From: JASSUD01 sp031963445
GTDB lineage: Bacteria; Pseudomonadota; Gammaproteobacteria; Burkholderiales; Burkholderiaceae
Assembly (NCBI GenBank): GCA_031963445.1
Contig: JASSUH010000001.1
Location: 1,922,001 to 1,986,000 of the forward strand
DNA length: 64,000 nucleotides
Direction: 5' to 3'
The translations under genes were made by a program, and so were the position numbers. The first letter of the stretch is position 1. The number at the start of each line of letters is the position of its first letter. Under the pieces are notes generated by a model. The model was not told where the DNA came from. It searched no databases and was given only the letters and a program-made list of their open reading frames with translations. This document shows positions 10,438 through 19,679 of this stretch, in pieces.

Positions 10438-10869
10438 TTGGATCAGATAAGGACGTTAGCTGCGGAAGAGCTTAAGCGGTTGGTGGTGGAAGCACAGAAA
10501 GAAGCCGATAATTTTTGGGCGGAGAATCAATATCAACGCACACATGGCAGCAAAGAAAAACAAGGACGGTTTGGCACGCGGGTAAGGCTCGTCCATAACT
10601 CGCTTCAAGCCACTTGGTATCGAAATCGCTTTATCAACAAGAAGCCTTACTCCATCCATATTCGCAAAGGTCGACAGGTTATACGCTACCCTGAGGGTGC
10701 CTTTGCTAAGGCTAACGAATGGGGAAAAATTTTGATTAAGTTTATCGAGGATCGATATGCGTTGCTGCGGCATCGCTCTGCCGCCTTGAGCCGATTGCGT
10801 GCCGTGCTGGCGGAGTATGGGCGTTTAGTGGGAGAAAGCTTCGCAAAATACTCAGAAGGGAGTAGATAA
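10438..10869 (+). CDS. MobI-like conjugative transfer protein (tentative)
   Basis: A 143-residue protein read from TTG 10438; an upstream GTG at 10402 is an alternative because the frame stays open to about 10384. Visible features are an N-terminal acidic/basic helix ending in EADNFWAENQYQR, a central RVRLVHNSLQATWYRNRF segment with NKKPYSIHIRKG, then a C-terminal helix with NEWGKILIKFIEDRYALLR. This order (FW..N..R, a W-x-R-x-RF strand, an I-x-KG turn, then W-E-x-x-x-x-x-x-E-x-R) is what I recall for MobI proteins of IncA/C- and SXT-type elements, which act with the relaxase at oriT. No other transfer genes are intact nearby, so it is probably an orphan relic. Confidence 0.45.
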   Translation: MDQIRTLAAEELKRLVVEAQKEADNFWAENQYQRTHGSKEKQGRFGTRVRLVHNSLQATWYRNRFINKKPYSIHIRKGRQVIRYPEGAFAKANEWGKILIKFIEDRYALLRHRSAALSRLRAVLAEYGRLVGESFAKYSEGSR

Positions 10870-11091
10870 AAAACTCGCTGCTACAAGAATACCAGAACTC
10901 CAACCCTCTTAGCTTCAAATCGAGTGGTAGACAAAGCTAGCTGTGAGTAAACGCCAAACTCTCGGCGCTTACTACATCAGCATTAGTAATAAAAACGGAA
11001 TTGAAATAATAGCGTTTTACTTCTTTCTTAATGAAGGTAATGCCTCTCTTGAGGTAGGCGATATCGGTCTTAGGGGGGGGCAGTCTTTCAC

Positions 11092-14000
11092 CTAATTTTC
11101 CATAACAAAAGAAGGCGATTCGCTTTCCATATCTTCCTCATCAAGATGATTAGTTAGGGTATCGTTTCTGACTTGTTCAAAAGCCCGAACTATCGTTTGA
11201 AATTGCTCATCGCTAACTGGAATGGGATTTCCTGGCCCAGTCGGCGTATAAAAATGCAACGCTTTATCGTGGTAATAAAGATTAGCTGCGCTTTCATTCC
11301 TGAATAGGTAATTTTTATAAAAATATTGGACTTTATCGAAAGATAGATGAGGCAATATGGAATACGCTTGATCAGGATGCTGTTCTAATATTTCACGGAC
11401 AATATCTTCATTTTCTGTATCTAGTAGATGGCCAATCTCCTCCAAAACCTCAGACGAGGTCATCAAGTAATGGCTCGATGTTTCGACTAAGTTCCTTATC
11501 CCATTAAGCTCCTGCCTCTGCGCTAGCCGATTGCTCGAGCGATTTCTAATCGATTCATTAGTAAACGTTAGCAAGGCTAATAATTTGAGGTGCTCTGCTT
11601 TTTCATCAGGATCTTTCTCCTGCGCAAACCATTCTTTTACAAGAGCACGAATTGACTCATTCGTGGCCACCAATGGAGTGAATGTCTTGATTATCTCTGT
11701 TTTGACCCAAATATCTCGTGCCTGCGCGAACAATTCTTTCACAAGAGTACGGACTTCATCAGTAGCCACCAGTGGAACGAGTGCGTGGATTATAGCTATA
11801 GCTACTTGGTCAAACTCATCTTGCTCCTGCGCAAACCATTCTTTTACAAGAGCACGGATTGACTCATTTGTGGCCACCAATGGAGCGAATGCCTCGATTA
11901 TCTTTGTTTTGCCCCAATTATCTACCTGCGCGAACCATCCTTTTACGAGAGCACGGATTAATCCATTCGCGACCGCCAGTGGAGCGAATGCCTTGATTAT
12001 CTCTACTTGGAGCGTAGTACTCTGCACTCGAGCAAGCCATTCTTCCATAAGAGCACAGATTGGCTCATTGGTTACCAGTGGAGCGAATGCCTTGATTATC
12101 TCTACTTTGACCTGGGAAACCTCAAACTGCGTAAGCTGTTCTTGCTCCTGCGCAAACCATTCTTGCATGAGAGCGAAAATTAACTCATCAGTGGCCACTA
12201 GAGGTGCGAATGCCTTGATTAGATCTACTCTGGACTGATACCGCACCTGCGTAAACCATTCTTGCCCCTGCTCAAGCCATTCTTTCACGAGAGCGCAGAT
12301 TAGCTTATCCGTGGCCATCAGCGGAGCGAATGCATTGGCTATCCCTGCTTTAACTGTAGGATCCTGCGCCTGTGCAAACAATTCTCTCACGAGAGCATGG
12401 CTTGACTCATCAGTGGTAGCCAGTAAAGCGGATACCTCGACTATCACTGCTTGGATATCCAAAGCCGTTGACAGCGCCACCTGTGTTTCCCTGACACGAT
12501 TAAAATGCTCTTCAGCAGTCGTCCGCGAAGAAAATGGATTTTTTAGCTCTGCTGAATTCCGAAAAAAATGCGCGAACTGTTTTTCATACTGAGAGCGCAT
12601 AGACTCATTAATGGTTATCCGTTGGAAGCTGTATCCCTTGTTTATCTCTGCTGTGGTCCAAGAAATCTGCGCGAACCATCCTTTCACAAGAGTACGGATT
12701 GACTCATCCTTGGTCGCCACTGGGGCGAATGCCTTGATTATCTCTGCTTTAATCACAGTATCCTGTTCTTGTGCAAACCATTCCTTCACGAGAGCATAGA
12801 TTGACTTATCACAGATTGACTTATCCCTGGCTATCAGTAGAGAAAAATCCCTGATTATCTCTCTTTTGACCTTAGTATTCCATTCCTGCTCGTGTTCCTG
12901 CTCGTGTTCCTGCTCGTGTTCCTGCGCGAGCCATTTTTTCACAAGAATATAGATTGACTCATCAGTAGCCACCAGCGGAGCGAGTGCAAGGATTATCTTT
13001 CCTTTGAGCCAAAAATCCATATCCCGCTTGCACCATTCTTTCAAGAGAGTACGGATTGACTCATCAGTGGCCGCCAGTGGAGCGAATGCGTCGATTATCT
13101 CTGCTCCGAACCAAGAATTCTGTGTGCACCATTCTTTCAGAAGAGTACGGATTGACTTATCAGTGGCCACCTGCGGGGCGAGTGCTCCGACTATCGCTGC
13201 CCTTATCGGAAAATCCCGCTCTCGTGCAAGCCATTCGCTAAAGAAAGTTAGAACTGGCGGCACGCTGGTATGCTTGGCTAATATTTTAATTATATCCGTC
13301 GTCGTAGAGAGAAAATCTGCATCTTGTGAGAGTTCAATGAGAAATTGAAGAGTTTCATCCGATAAAGCCGGACGCGCTCCCAAGCCCTCAAGAATATTCA
13401 TTTGATATTCAGGGTGCTTCTTGCAGACATCCAATAACAAGGGTTCAGGATAGGCATGAGTTCTAGCTAATAATTGCAGGCTATTCATGTTAGGATCATC
13501 AAATTGTTCGCTGATCCCCGCCTCAATCTCAAGTGCTTCCTCCAACACATTTTCTAAACGCTGAATGGTAGGCTCAGATAGTCGAGCACGTGCCTCATGT
13601 AAGCAATGCGCAATCAAATAAGCATGTGCATTTCCAATTAAGTCCCGAGATTCTTTTTTTTCTAATAAATTAAAAAAACCTTCAAGCGTTGTTTTATCTT
13701 CTAATAATCCAGCAGCCATCCACCACACAATCTGATAGCGTGGGTTATATTTATTTTCATTCACAAACTGCTCAAGCTCAGTCACGCCTAATACCAGTCC
13801 CTTTTGTGTGCCTTTAGCTGTTGTCCTGTATTCTCCCTCTGCAGTCAGATAAGCTTGAAAATGATTGGCTAAAAACTTCGCTGCAAAAAATTCTTGGAAG
13901 GTCAAATGGAGAAAATGATATTTTTTGTTCTTTTCAACAAGATCGGCATCTGCTGTATGTAAAAAAGAGGTTTGCTTGAGATGACGCTGTAAAGGGATAA

Positions 14001-15477
14001 GTAGTTTTTTATCTCGTGTTCGATTCAATGCACTTTTGATACTGTCGATATAACGCGGTTCAAATTCAATTAAATTATCTTGCAGCCCTTTAAAGCTTAA
14101 ATAATTCAAATAGTCTATTTCATCTGCCATGAGCCCATAGACATCTTCTTCAAGCATCTCTCTAAAATCATCAGATACCAGTAATGCTGCTGGATTTTTA
14201 TTTAACCGCTCAGCATCTTTGCGCCACAGTTTGTCCACTATTTTTTGATACAGCATGGTCATCGTCACTGTTGCACCTTGCTGTACGGCCTCTTCTACCT
14301 CCGGCCAGATGTAGCACAAGGCGTCAAGCTGGACAGGAATATTAGCAAGCTCTCGCATGGCAGGGGTGCGTTCAATCAGCGATTGAATCTCAGCCGCAGA
14401 GTCAGGCTCCACTTTGTTCAAATAAGCCTTAACATTTTCTTGACTAAACCCAATCGTTTCTAACTCAAGATCAAACGCTCCTAATTTAGCGCGATCAACC
14501 CCAGCTGGGCGTGAAGTTACAACCACTTGAGATTGGTCCAGTAAATAGCTAAGAAAAATCCCCAGCTGAGTATCGTTACCCAGATCTGGGGCCACCTCGT
14601 CTAGACCGTCAAGAATGAACAAAACTCTTTCGGTACGATTAATCAGTTGCTCTACCAGAAGATTTTTATCCTTATGCTGCGAGAAATATTTTTTTTGTAA
14701 AAGTTCCTCTAAGTTATATGCGCCATAATTTTTAAGCTGGCGCAAAGGTATCCATAGCACTGCATCAAAACGCTCTTGCCAGAGTCCTTGTTGGCTGAGA
14801 TGAACTAATTTTTTGCTCATCGTGGTTTTACCAATCCCCGCTTGGCCTAGGATCAATATCCGCTTAGGTACTCCTTCTGAACCATCACGCAGTTTTTGCT
14901 TCTCAAAAAGCTTTTCTAGCGGGATCAATTTATTCGGATTCGTCGCACCAATACGCTCACTGCTGGGAAGACGTTCGAATGTCGATACCTGTTTTTTTAA
15001 TTCTTCCCGATCTTTTTCCCTTTGCTGATGACTTTCCACTATCGCCAGATTGATATAGCAGACGTCAAGCGGCGCTCGCTGGCCCGATACCCGCTGAATA
15101 GAAAGAATAGAAAGATTTGGAAGCTGGTAGTGTTGATAGAGTGCTTTTTTCAGCTCGGGTAGAGAAACTTCATTAAGTTGGCGTGAATAATGATGATTTA
15201 CTGTGACTTGGTTATTCGAACCAGCGGTGACGATATTATGTCGGCCACTAATGTATTGCAGCGTAGATGTTCCCTCTCCTGGAGAGGGGGCCGGTTTTTT
15301 ATCTAAATGTTCGAGACTTGAACCTCGTTCTACCCCTCGCTTTCTGGCAGAGGAGGGATGATCCGATGTAGATTGCCCATCCATCGGTTCAGAGGATTGA
15401 AAACGCTGTGGTTCATCCTGCTGTGTAATAAAACTCTGCCTTGGCAGCCCTGCTCCGCTAATAGGTGGTGTATTCAT
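11092..15477 (-). CDS. NACHT-type STAND ATPase with HEAT-like repeats (NLR-like)
   Basis: A 1461-residue protein, last gene of a three-gene minus-strand cluster. Residues 1-70 are a disordered, Ser/Pro-rich head. Residues 74-89 read QYISGRHNIVTAGSNN, the motif shared with both upstream neighbours. A linker domain follows, then a NACHT-type ATPase: Walker A GQAGIGKTT near residue 210, Walker B LFILDGLDEV near 292 and TSRP as the sensor arginine near 320, followed by winged-helix/helical parts including FLHLTFQEFFAAKFL near 530. Residues about 710-1310 are some twenty near-identical 33-residue helical repeats (LVKEWFAQ...AEIIKAFAPLVATDESIR), HEAT-like, probably the sensor. A C-terminal 120-residue cap follows. 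Such proteins switch by ligand-driven oligomerisation; ligand and output are unknown here. ATP-site residues are intact. Confidence 0.85.
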   Translation of the reverse strand: MNTPPISGAGLPRQSFITQQDEPQRFQSSEPMDGQSTSDHPSSARKRGVERGSSLEHLDKKPAPSPGEGTSTLQYISGRHNIVTAGSNNQVTVNHHYSRQLNEVSLPELKKALYQHYQLPNLSILSIQRVSGQRAPLDVCYINLAIVESHQQREKDREELKKQVSTFERLPSSERIGATNPNKLIPLEKLFEKQKLRDGSEGVPKRILILGQAGIGKTTMSKKLVHLSQQGLWQERFDAVLWIPLRQLKNYGAYNLEELLQKKYFSQHKDKNLLVEQLINRTERVLFILDGLDEVAPDLGNDTQLGIFLSYLLDQSQVVVTSRPAGVDRAKLGAFDLELETIGFSQENVKAYLNKVEPDSAAEIQSLIERTPAMRELANIPVQLDALCYIWPEVEEAVQQGATVTMTMLYQKIVDKLWRKDAERLNKNPAALLVSDDFREMLEEDVYGLMADEIDYLNYLSFKGLQDNLIEFEPRYIDSIKSALNRTRDKKLLIPLQRHLKQTSFLHTADADLVEKNKKYHFLHLTFQEFFAAKFLANHFQAYLTAEGEYRTTAKGTQKGLVLGVTELEQFVNENKYNPRYQIVWWMAAGLLEDKTTLEGFFNLLEKKESRDLIGNAHAYLIAHCLHEARARLSEPTIQRLENVLEEALEIEAGISEQFDDPNMNSLQLLARTHAYPEPLLLDVCKKHPEYQMNILEGLGARPALSDETLQFLIELSQDADFLSTTTDIIKILAKHTSVPPVLTFFSEWLARERDFPIRAAIVGALAPQVATDKSIRTLLKEWCTQNSWFGAEIIDAFAPLAATDESIRTLLKEWCKRDMDFWLKGKIILALAPLVATDESIYILVKKWLAQEHEQEHEQEHEQEWNTKVKREIIRDFSLLIARDKSICDKSIYALVKEWFAQEQDTVIKAEIIKAFAPVATKDESIRTLVKGWFAQISWTTAEINKGYSFQRITINESMRSQYEKQFAHFFRNSAELKNPFSSRTTAEEHFNRVRETQVALSTALDIQAVIVEVSALLATTDESSHALVRELFAQAQDPTVKAGIANAFAPLMATDKLICALVKEWLEQGQEWFTQVRYQSRVDLIKAFAPLVATDELIFALMQEWFAQEQEQLTQFEVSQVKVEIIKAFAPLVTNEPICALMEEWLARVQSTTLQVEIIKAFAPLAVANGLIRALVKGWFAQVDNWGKTKIIEAFAPLVATNESIRALVKEWFAQEQDEFDQVAIAIIHALVPLVATDEVRTLVKELFAQARDIWVKTEIIKTFTPLVATNESIRALVKEWFAQEKDPDEKAEHLKLLALLTFTNESIRNRSSNRLAQRQELNGIRNLVETSSHYLMTSSEVLEEIGHLLDTENEDIVREILEQHPDQAYSILPHLSFDKVQYFYKNYLFRNESAANLYYHDKALHFYTPTGPGNPIPVSDEQFQTIVRAFEQVRNDTLTNHLDEEDMESESPSFVMEN
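11540..13250 (-). repeat. HEAT-like 33-residue repeat array with a 12-bp minisatellite
   Basis: About twenty coding repeats of about 99 bp are similar enough at DNA level to recombine. Within one repeat, three perfect copies of a 12-bp unit (cctgctcgtgtt on the plus strand, 12885-12920) encode the acidic run EHEQEHEQEHEQ. Copy number here is likely to vary between strains. Confidence 0.75.
15211..15258 (-). other. Motif copy in the NLR N-terminus (Q-x3-G-x2-N-x4-G-x2-N)
   Basis: Codes QYISGRHNIVTAGSNN, followed by the beta-prone QVTVNHHYS. Spacing of Q, G, N, G and N is exactly that of the four copies in the two upstream genes. Confidence 0.7.
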
Positions 15478-15609
15478 CGTTCTTGTTGATACCAGGTATT
15501 TTTTAACTCGCGTTCAGTTAAGGAGCGAAAGGCTTGGAAGGATTGTGCTCTACACTAAGCACGCCTCTTTCTTGGGAGAAGTATTTTCGCCAGGATTTAC
15601 CGCTTCACC

Positions 15610-18192
15610 TTATTTCTTTTCAACCTTCAACGTGGTTTGATCAGAAACCGTCGTGGAAACGTGACTCGAGCCATCGGTTACGGTGTTCCGATTATTATTT
15701 CCCGATATCGCGCTGTTAGCCGTACCGCTTATGAGTTGGAACATAAATTTCCTTCCTCTGGCTTGCGGACGCAGCGCGAGCGTAGAAAATACCTCCGCTA
15801 AGTCTTGAATGGACTGTTCTTGGCTTGCCGTTTGCGAGGGCGAAGTTAAGGCAGCGGTGGAATAATCCGCACGGTTGACGTTACCCGAGCCCGCCATGAT
15901 GGTATTGCCCACACCGGTTGCTATTTGTACCTGCGCGGCTCCACTTTCTTCTGATGGCCATTGCGCACGCTGCCTCTGCTCAAGTTCCAATAGCATCGGT
16001 ATTTGCGCCTTCATTTTTTCAAGTTGCTGTGATATCTGCCGTACTCTTTCGTTCGAAGCAAACAGAACAGTCGCGGCATCGTCTAAACCCAAGTGCTGGT
16101 TTGCGGGACTTGCCGCAGTACCTTGTGCCGCAGTACCTTGCATTGCCCAATACATCGCAAGCGCACCCGTGACTTCTCCCGTTTCCTCCAAGCGCCTTAA
16201 ATACTCTGCTTTCTGCTCTTTAAGATCGGTCAGTAAAGTGGTTAACGACGTCAGATCAGGCAACGGAGATGACGCTTGAGATTCCTCTAACAAACGCTTT
16301 ATTTGCTGCATCTGCTGTTCTAATAGGTCTTGCGTTTTTTGCATCTGCTGCTCTAGTACGTCTTGCATTTTCTGCTTAACCCACGGCAGTCCATCTAGCG
16401 ACAGGATCAGGCTTTCTAGTTTGTCGGGAACTTGGTTGAGGCGATTATCTCCTTTCACTTTATCTAACAATCGCGTACCGGATGGCTCCTCCCAAAGAGA
16501 AGACCAGGCAACAATGTAATCTTGACCACCCTTAGGCTCGGGTTGCTTTAAACTCTGTAAAACAGCCTCTGCCATTTTTACCACGCGCTCGTGCCCACCC
16601 CAAGTCGCCCCATCTTGCGAGAGGTTTTCTAAGAATCGTTCCGCCTCTTTTCGTCTTTCAGGATCGGAATGCGTCCGGGCGACTTGTTCTAAACGTTGAC
16701 ATAACCCTTGCAAGAATTTTTCGTTTTGACCGTAACGCGTGTCACGCGCGAGCTTCTCCAGAACCTCTAACTTATTTGCTTCAAGCAGCAGGTCTGCAAA
16801 CCGCAATGCGGCATACCATCCATGCGGGCGGTTGAGTTGCTTAAGCCCATCTCTCGCCATTTGGTATTCTTTCTCTAATGTCTCAAGCGTTACTTTGGCT
16901 GCATTGCCAACTTGACCTATCGCCAGCGCAATCTCACGCACGCCGAAAAACGCCTCTTCAAATCGACTTAGAGACTCTTCCAATTTATCCAAATCAAGAT
17001 TTTTGATCGCAGCCGCCACATTTAAAATACCCTTCCCAACATTAAAGGTATGGCGCAGTACGCATTCCCACACAGCCTCATTATTTGGAATATGCGTCAA
17101 CGCCTGCCGTGCGTAGCGTGCTTGCCAGGACAGCACGGAATTTGAATGACCCATTAAGCCACTCAACGTCGCATTGAGTGGCGCTTGCACCTCTTCGCGG
17201 TCGATACCACTTACCCCTAAGCAGGTCATCGCCTCGAGCAATTGCGTAGTCGTATGCAGCAGACTCTGACACTGGATTACATTACTGTCTTTATGTACTT
17301 TATCCAGACGCGCGCGCAATACTTTCAGCGCTTCCACCAAATCCCCCGAACGGACCTGGCTCGATAATGCTTGCGGACAATGCCGAATGATCGCAGCCAA
17401 CCCTTGAACTACCGATACATTTAATAAAACCGATTGGTTCGCTGACAACGCATTCACCGTTTGGCTGATAAGCTGTTGGTACAGCTCAGCATCAGCAATT
17501 GACGCGAGCGGCACAATTTCTTGTACCAATTCGAAATAATCTTTGGTTTCAGTCTCGGCAAACGCTTCCAGTAGAAGGCGGGCAAACTGTTTAAATTTCT
17601 TTTCTTGGGCTTCAGAGAGATAGCCCTGTTGCAAACACCAGGCTAGGTGCCTTGTATCAACAAGCTGCATAACCTCTGTGACAGGGTCATAGATTTTGCC
17701 GGGTGTTGACGGTGTCAAGCTTTGATTTGTCTTAAAAAAACAGGCTCCGGGTTGAGAAGAGGAGACAAACCGTTGTTTGATCGACGCTTTGGCGTCTCCT
17801 ACTTTTGACACAAGTTGCCAGGGGGCAGGTGTGCTGGGCAATTTTAAGGTAGCTATTTTCTCATCACACGATAAATTGTATGGCTCCAGGGTGGCCTTTT
17901 TATAACTGGCGAGGGCCTGTTTGAATAAATGATGCGCGCGGGCGTGATCTTCTCTTAAATAAAAGTGACCACGCTTCTGATATAGATCGCCTCGCTCCAT
18001 ATAGACAGTGGCAACCGTTGCATGAATCCCTTGATCTGGGACGTCCGCTTTTTTTAATTCTTTTTTCGCTTGATTATATTGGTCCAGCGCCACATCAAAT
18101 TCCTGCTTATCACGATGCTCACGAGCAGTTTTTAATAAATCGTTACCTTTTTGTAGCGCAACTGCTGCCTCTACTTTCCCCAACCTTATCAC
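15610..18192 (-). CDS. TPR/helical-repeat protein with two C-terminal shared motifs
   Basis: An 860-residue protein read from GTG 18192, chosen for its GGGGG ribosome site 7 bases upstream. Residues 1-115 are TPR-like (ALDQYNQAKKELKKA, HHLFKQALASYKKA). Residues about 160-520 form a long helical domain clearly related to residues 200-600 of the NACHT-WD40 protein at 53-58.6 kb (compare QALTHIPNNEAVWECVLRH with QALAHVPDDETPWQGTVRR). Residues 600-680 contain a Gln-rich coiled coil. The C-terminal part has two motif copies, QIATGVGNTIMAGSGN and QLISGTANSAISGNNN, separated by about 50 residues. No ATPase is present, so it looks like an NLR arm without its motor. It lies 35 bases after the 261-residue gene and 132 bases before the NLR gene. 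Adaptor or effector of that NLR is the likely role (inference). Confidence 0.75.
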   Translation of the reverse strand: MIRLGKVEAAVALQKGNDLLKTAREHRDKQEFDVALDQYNQAKKELKKADVPDQGIHATVATVYMERGDLYQKRGHFYLREDHARAHHLFKQALASYKKATLEPYNLSCDEKIATLKLPSTPAPWQLVSKVGDAKASIKQRFVSSSQPGACFFKTNQSLTPSTPGKIYDPVTEVMQLVDTRHLAWCLQQGYLSEAQEKKFKQFARLLLEAFAETETKDYFELVQEIVPLASIADAELYQQLISQTVNALSANQSVLLNVSVVQGLAAIIRHCPQALSSQVRSGDLVEALKVLRARLDKVHKDSNVIQCQSLLHTTTQLLEAMTCLGVSGIDREEVQAPLNATLSGLMGHSNSVLSWQARYARQALTHIPNNEAVWECVLRHTFNVGKGILNVAAAIKNLDLDKLEESLSRFEEAFFGVREIALAIGQVGNAAKVTLETLEKEYQMARDGLKQLNRPHGWYAALRFADLLLEANKLEVLEKLARDTRYGQNEKFLQGLCQRLEQVARTHSDPERRKEAERFLENLSQDGATWGGHERVVKMAEAVLQSLKQPEPKGGQDYIVAWSSLWEEPSGTRLLDKVKGDNRLNQVPDKLESLILSLDGLPWVKQKMQDVLEQQMQKTQDLLEQQMQQIKRLLEESQASSPLPDLTSLTTLLTDLKEQKAEYLRRLEETGEVTGALAMYWAMQGTAAQGTAASPANQHLGLDDAATVLFASNERVRQISQQLEKMKAQIPMLLELEQRQRAQWPSEESGAAQVQIATGVGNTIMAGSGNVNRADYSTAALTSPSQTASQEQSIQDLAEVFSTLALRPQARGRKFMFQLISGTANSAISGNNNRNTVTDGSSHVSTTVSDQTTLKVEKK
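15682..15927 (-). other. Two motif copies at the C-terminus of the 860-residue protein
   Basis: Copy one is at 15880-15927 (QIATGVGNTIMAGSGN) and copy two at 15682-15738 (QLISGTANSAISGNNN plus RNT). Each is 16 residues with the same Q, G, N, G and N register and is embedded in Ser/Thr/Ala-rich, probably disordered sequence. Confidence 0.7.
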
Positions 18193-18227
18193 TCTATTTC
18201 CCCCTAGTTATTCAATAAACACGAAAT

Positions 18228-19013
18228 TTACTCTTCCATGTTCCCCGCCTTTCGCGGCGAAAACTCGTTGGACTCTAGCTTCGCATCACCGGGATTGGCT
18301 GAGCTCGAAGTGGCTGCAGAAGTAACTGTCTGACTCGCGGTGATTGTGTTCGTGTTGCCATGGACTGAAACGTTGTTATCGCCCGTGACTAATTGAAGCG
18401 TAGCGTTCCCCTTATTGGAAGCCCTTTTAGCGAGAAAACGCATGGCTTCGAGATGAATGGCGTCAGTTGAAAGTTCGGCAGATCGTTTTTTGCTTTCCGC
18501 TGCCCCAACATTGGTCTCTGTTGCATAAGGTGCTCTCTCGATAGTGTTACCCGAACCCTTTATTGCCGTCTGCCTATCGCCCATTAACATTTGCACTACC
18601 GTTTCGCCTTCCTCTTCATGCGCTGTTTGTTCGCGTTTTTCATCGCAAGAAAGACCGTCGGTCAAAATCTTTTTTGCTTCATCCAATAAACGCTTCGCGC
18701 TTGAAATTTCATTTTTTTCTAGATGATACTGAGCATTCTTTATTGCTTGCTCGGCTCTTTCGACTGATGTTGAGGAAGATGCAGATGCTAAGCGCTCAGA
18801 AGCAAGAGGAGCCTCAATATTGTGGTTTTGATCATAAGTCGGATCACTGGTCAAAATATTTATGGCGTTATCCAACGAACTTACTGCTTCTGCGGTCTTG
18901 CCCTCTCGTAGATAAGTCTGTGCGATATTTGTAGCCTGCCTGGCAGTTATCTGTGTTGTGAGCGTTAGGCTCGCCGTCGACGCTGTTATAGTTCTTATGT
19001 TTGAGGGTTGCAA
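18228..19013 (-). CDS. Small TPR-like protein with two shared motifs, first gene of NLR cluster
   Basis: A 261-residue protein from ATG 19013, with a strong AAAGGAGA ribosome site just upstream. Residues 20-60 (ARQATNIAQTYLREGKTAEA) and 85-125 (AQYHLEKNEISSAKRLLDEA) are two TPR-like helical hairpins. Two motif copies follow: QMLMGDRQTAIKGSGN near residue 141 and QLVTGDNNVSVHGNTN near residue 207. A Ser-rich tail closes the protein. It starts the minus-strand cluster, so the promoter should lie between 19014 and about 19150. No enzymatic domain is visible. By analogy with two-gene amyloid-signalling pairs it could be the partner that the NLR templates, but this is inference; a scaffold is equally possible. 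Confidence 0.7.
   Translation of the reverse strand: MQPSNIRTITASTASLTLTTQITARQATNIAQTYLREGKTAEAVSSLDNAINILTSDPTYDQNHNIEAPLASERLASASSSTSVERAEQAIKNAQYHLEKNEISSAKRLLDEAKKILTDGLSCDEKREQTAHEEEGETVVQMLMGDRQTAIKGSGNTIERAPYATETNVGAAESKKRSAELSTDAIHLEAMRFLAKRASNKGNATLQLVTGDNNVSVHGNTNTITASQTVTSAATSSSANPGDAKLESNEFSPRKAGNMEE
18348..18593 (-). other. Two motif copies in the 261-residue protein
   Basis: The copies lie at 18546-18593 (QMLMGDRQTAIKGSGN, with Q in place of the first Asn) and 18348-18395 (QLVTGDNNVSVHGNTN). They are about 50 residues apart, close to the spacing in the 860-residue neighbour. Confidence 0.7.
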
Positions 19014-19215
19014 TTGATTCTCCTTTGGTTTGTTTCACTCAACGAGCATGACTTTCAGACTCAGCTGAGGTTTATTGGTGGCACGAATTCTAAAAGGCAA
19101 TCTGAGACAAATAAATCAGGTAAAAACCGCCTTTTTGCGCACACTAAACAGGAATCTGAGCCGCATGCTGTTTTTGTTTTTTGGTCTCCTTTCCCACCTC
19201 TTTTATCTTTTTATG

Positions 19216-19453
19216 AAGGCCTCGAATTGACCGAAACACCAAAGACAAAGCCGCTGATGCGTTAAAGCATATGGGACTCTCTATTTCTGACGCAATTCGT
19301 CTGCTTATGGTGCGTGTTGCTGAAGAGAAAAGTTTTCCATTCGCAATACGGACACCAAATTCTGCTACTCGTAAAGGCATACATGGCCTCGAACCTGGCA
19401 AAGGTAAGCGGTTCAATAATGCGGAGGAGCTATTTAAGGATTTAGGAATTTAA
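19216..19453 (+). pseudogene. RelB/DinJ-type antitoxin, 5' end damaged
   Basis: In frame with 19453 the sequence reads RNTKDKAADALKHMGLSISD, then AIRLLM, EKSFPFAIRTPNSATR and an ending EELFKDLGI, all typical of RelB/DinJ antitoxins. The N-terminal ribbon strand is cut: the ATG near 19214 leads in a different frame to a stop after five codons, so one indel seems to have broken the start. Initiation at ATG 19271 would give 60 residues lacking the DNA-binding strand. Toxin-binding residues could survive, but transcriptional autorepression probably does not. Confidence 0.7.
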
Positions 19454-19454
19454 A

Positions 19455-19604
19455 GTGCAGGTACCTATTCGTTCTAACAAATTTAAACGCGACGTTAGGC
19501 AAATTGAAAATTCAGGAAAAGATATGAATAAATTGCGCACCCTCCTTCAGCTTTTGTGCGAAGGAGAAGGTAATCCCCCGGAAATTAATATGAATAGAAA
19601 GTAG
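19455..19604 (+). pseudogene. YafQ-type toxin, truncated
   Basis: A GTG one base after the antitoxin stop opens a 49-residue frame VQVPIRSNKFKRDVRQIENS followed by GKDMNKLRTLLQLLCEGEG. This matches the N-terminal half of YafQ/RelE-superfamily mRNA interferases (S.KFKRD.K...K.GKD..KL). The family is about 90 residues and carries its catalytic His residues in the missing half. The break lies just before the IS3 copy starting near 19610, which probably inserted in the gene. Inactive as read. Confidence 0.65.
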
Positions 19605-19679
19605 AATTTTCTCCAACTTAAGAAGAGGAAGTTTTACGTAAAGAAGTCAAGATATTCAGAAAGCCAGATCATCACTATT

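Noticed and set aside
11531..13348. Plus-strand frames up to 235 codons with repeated Ala/Ser/Cys-rich sequence
   Set aside because: Antisense shadows of the HEAT repeat array; the periodicity comes from the real gene.
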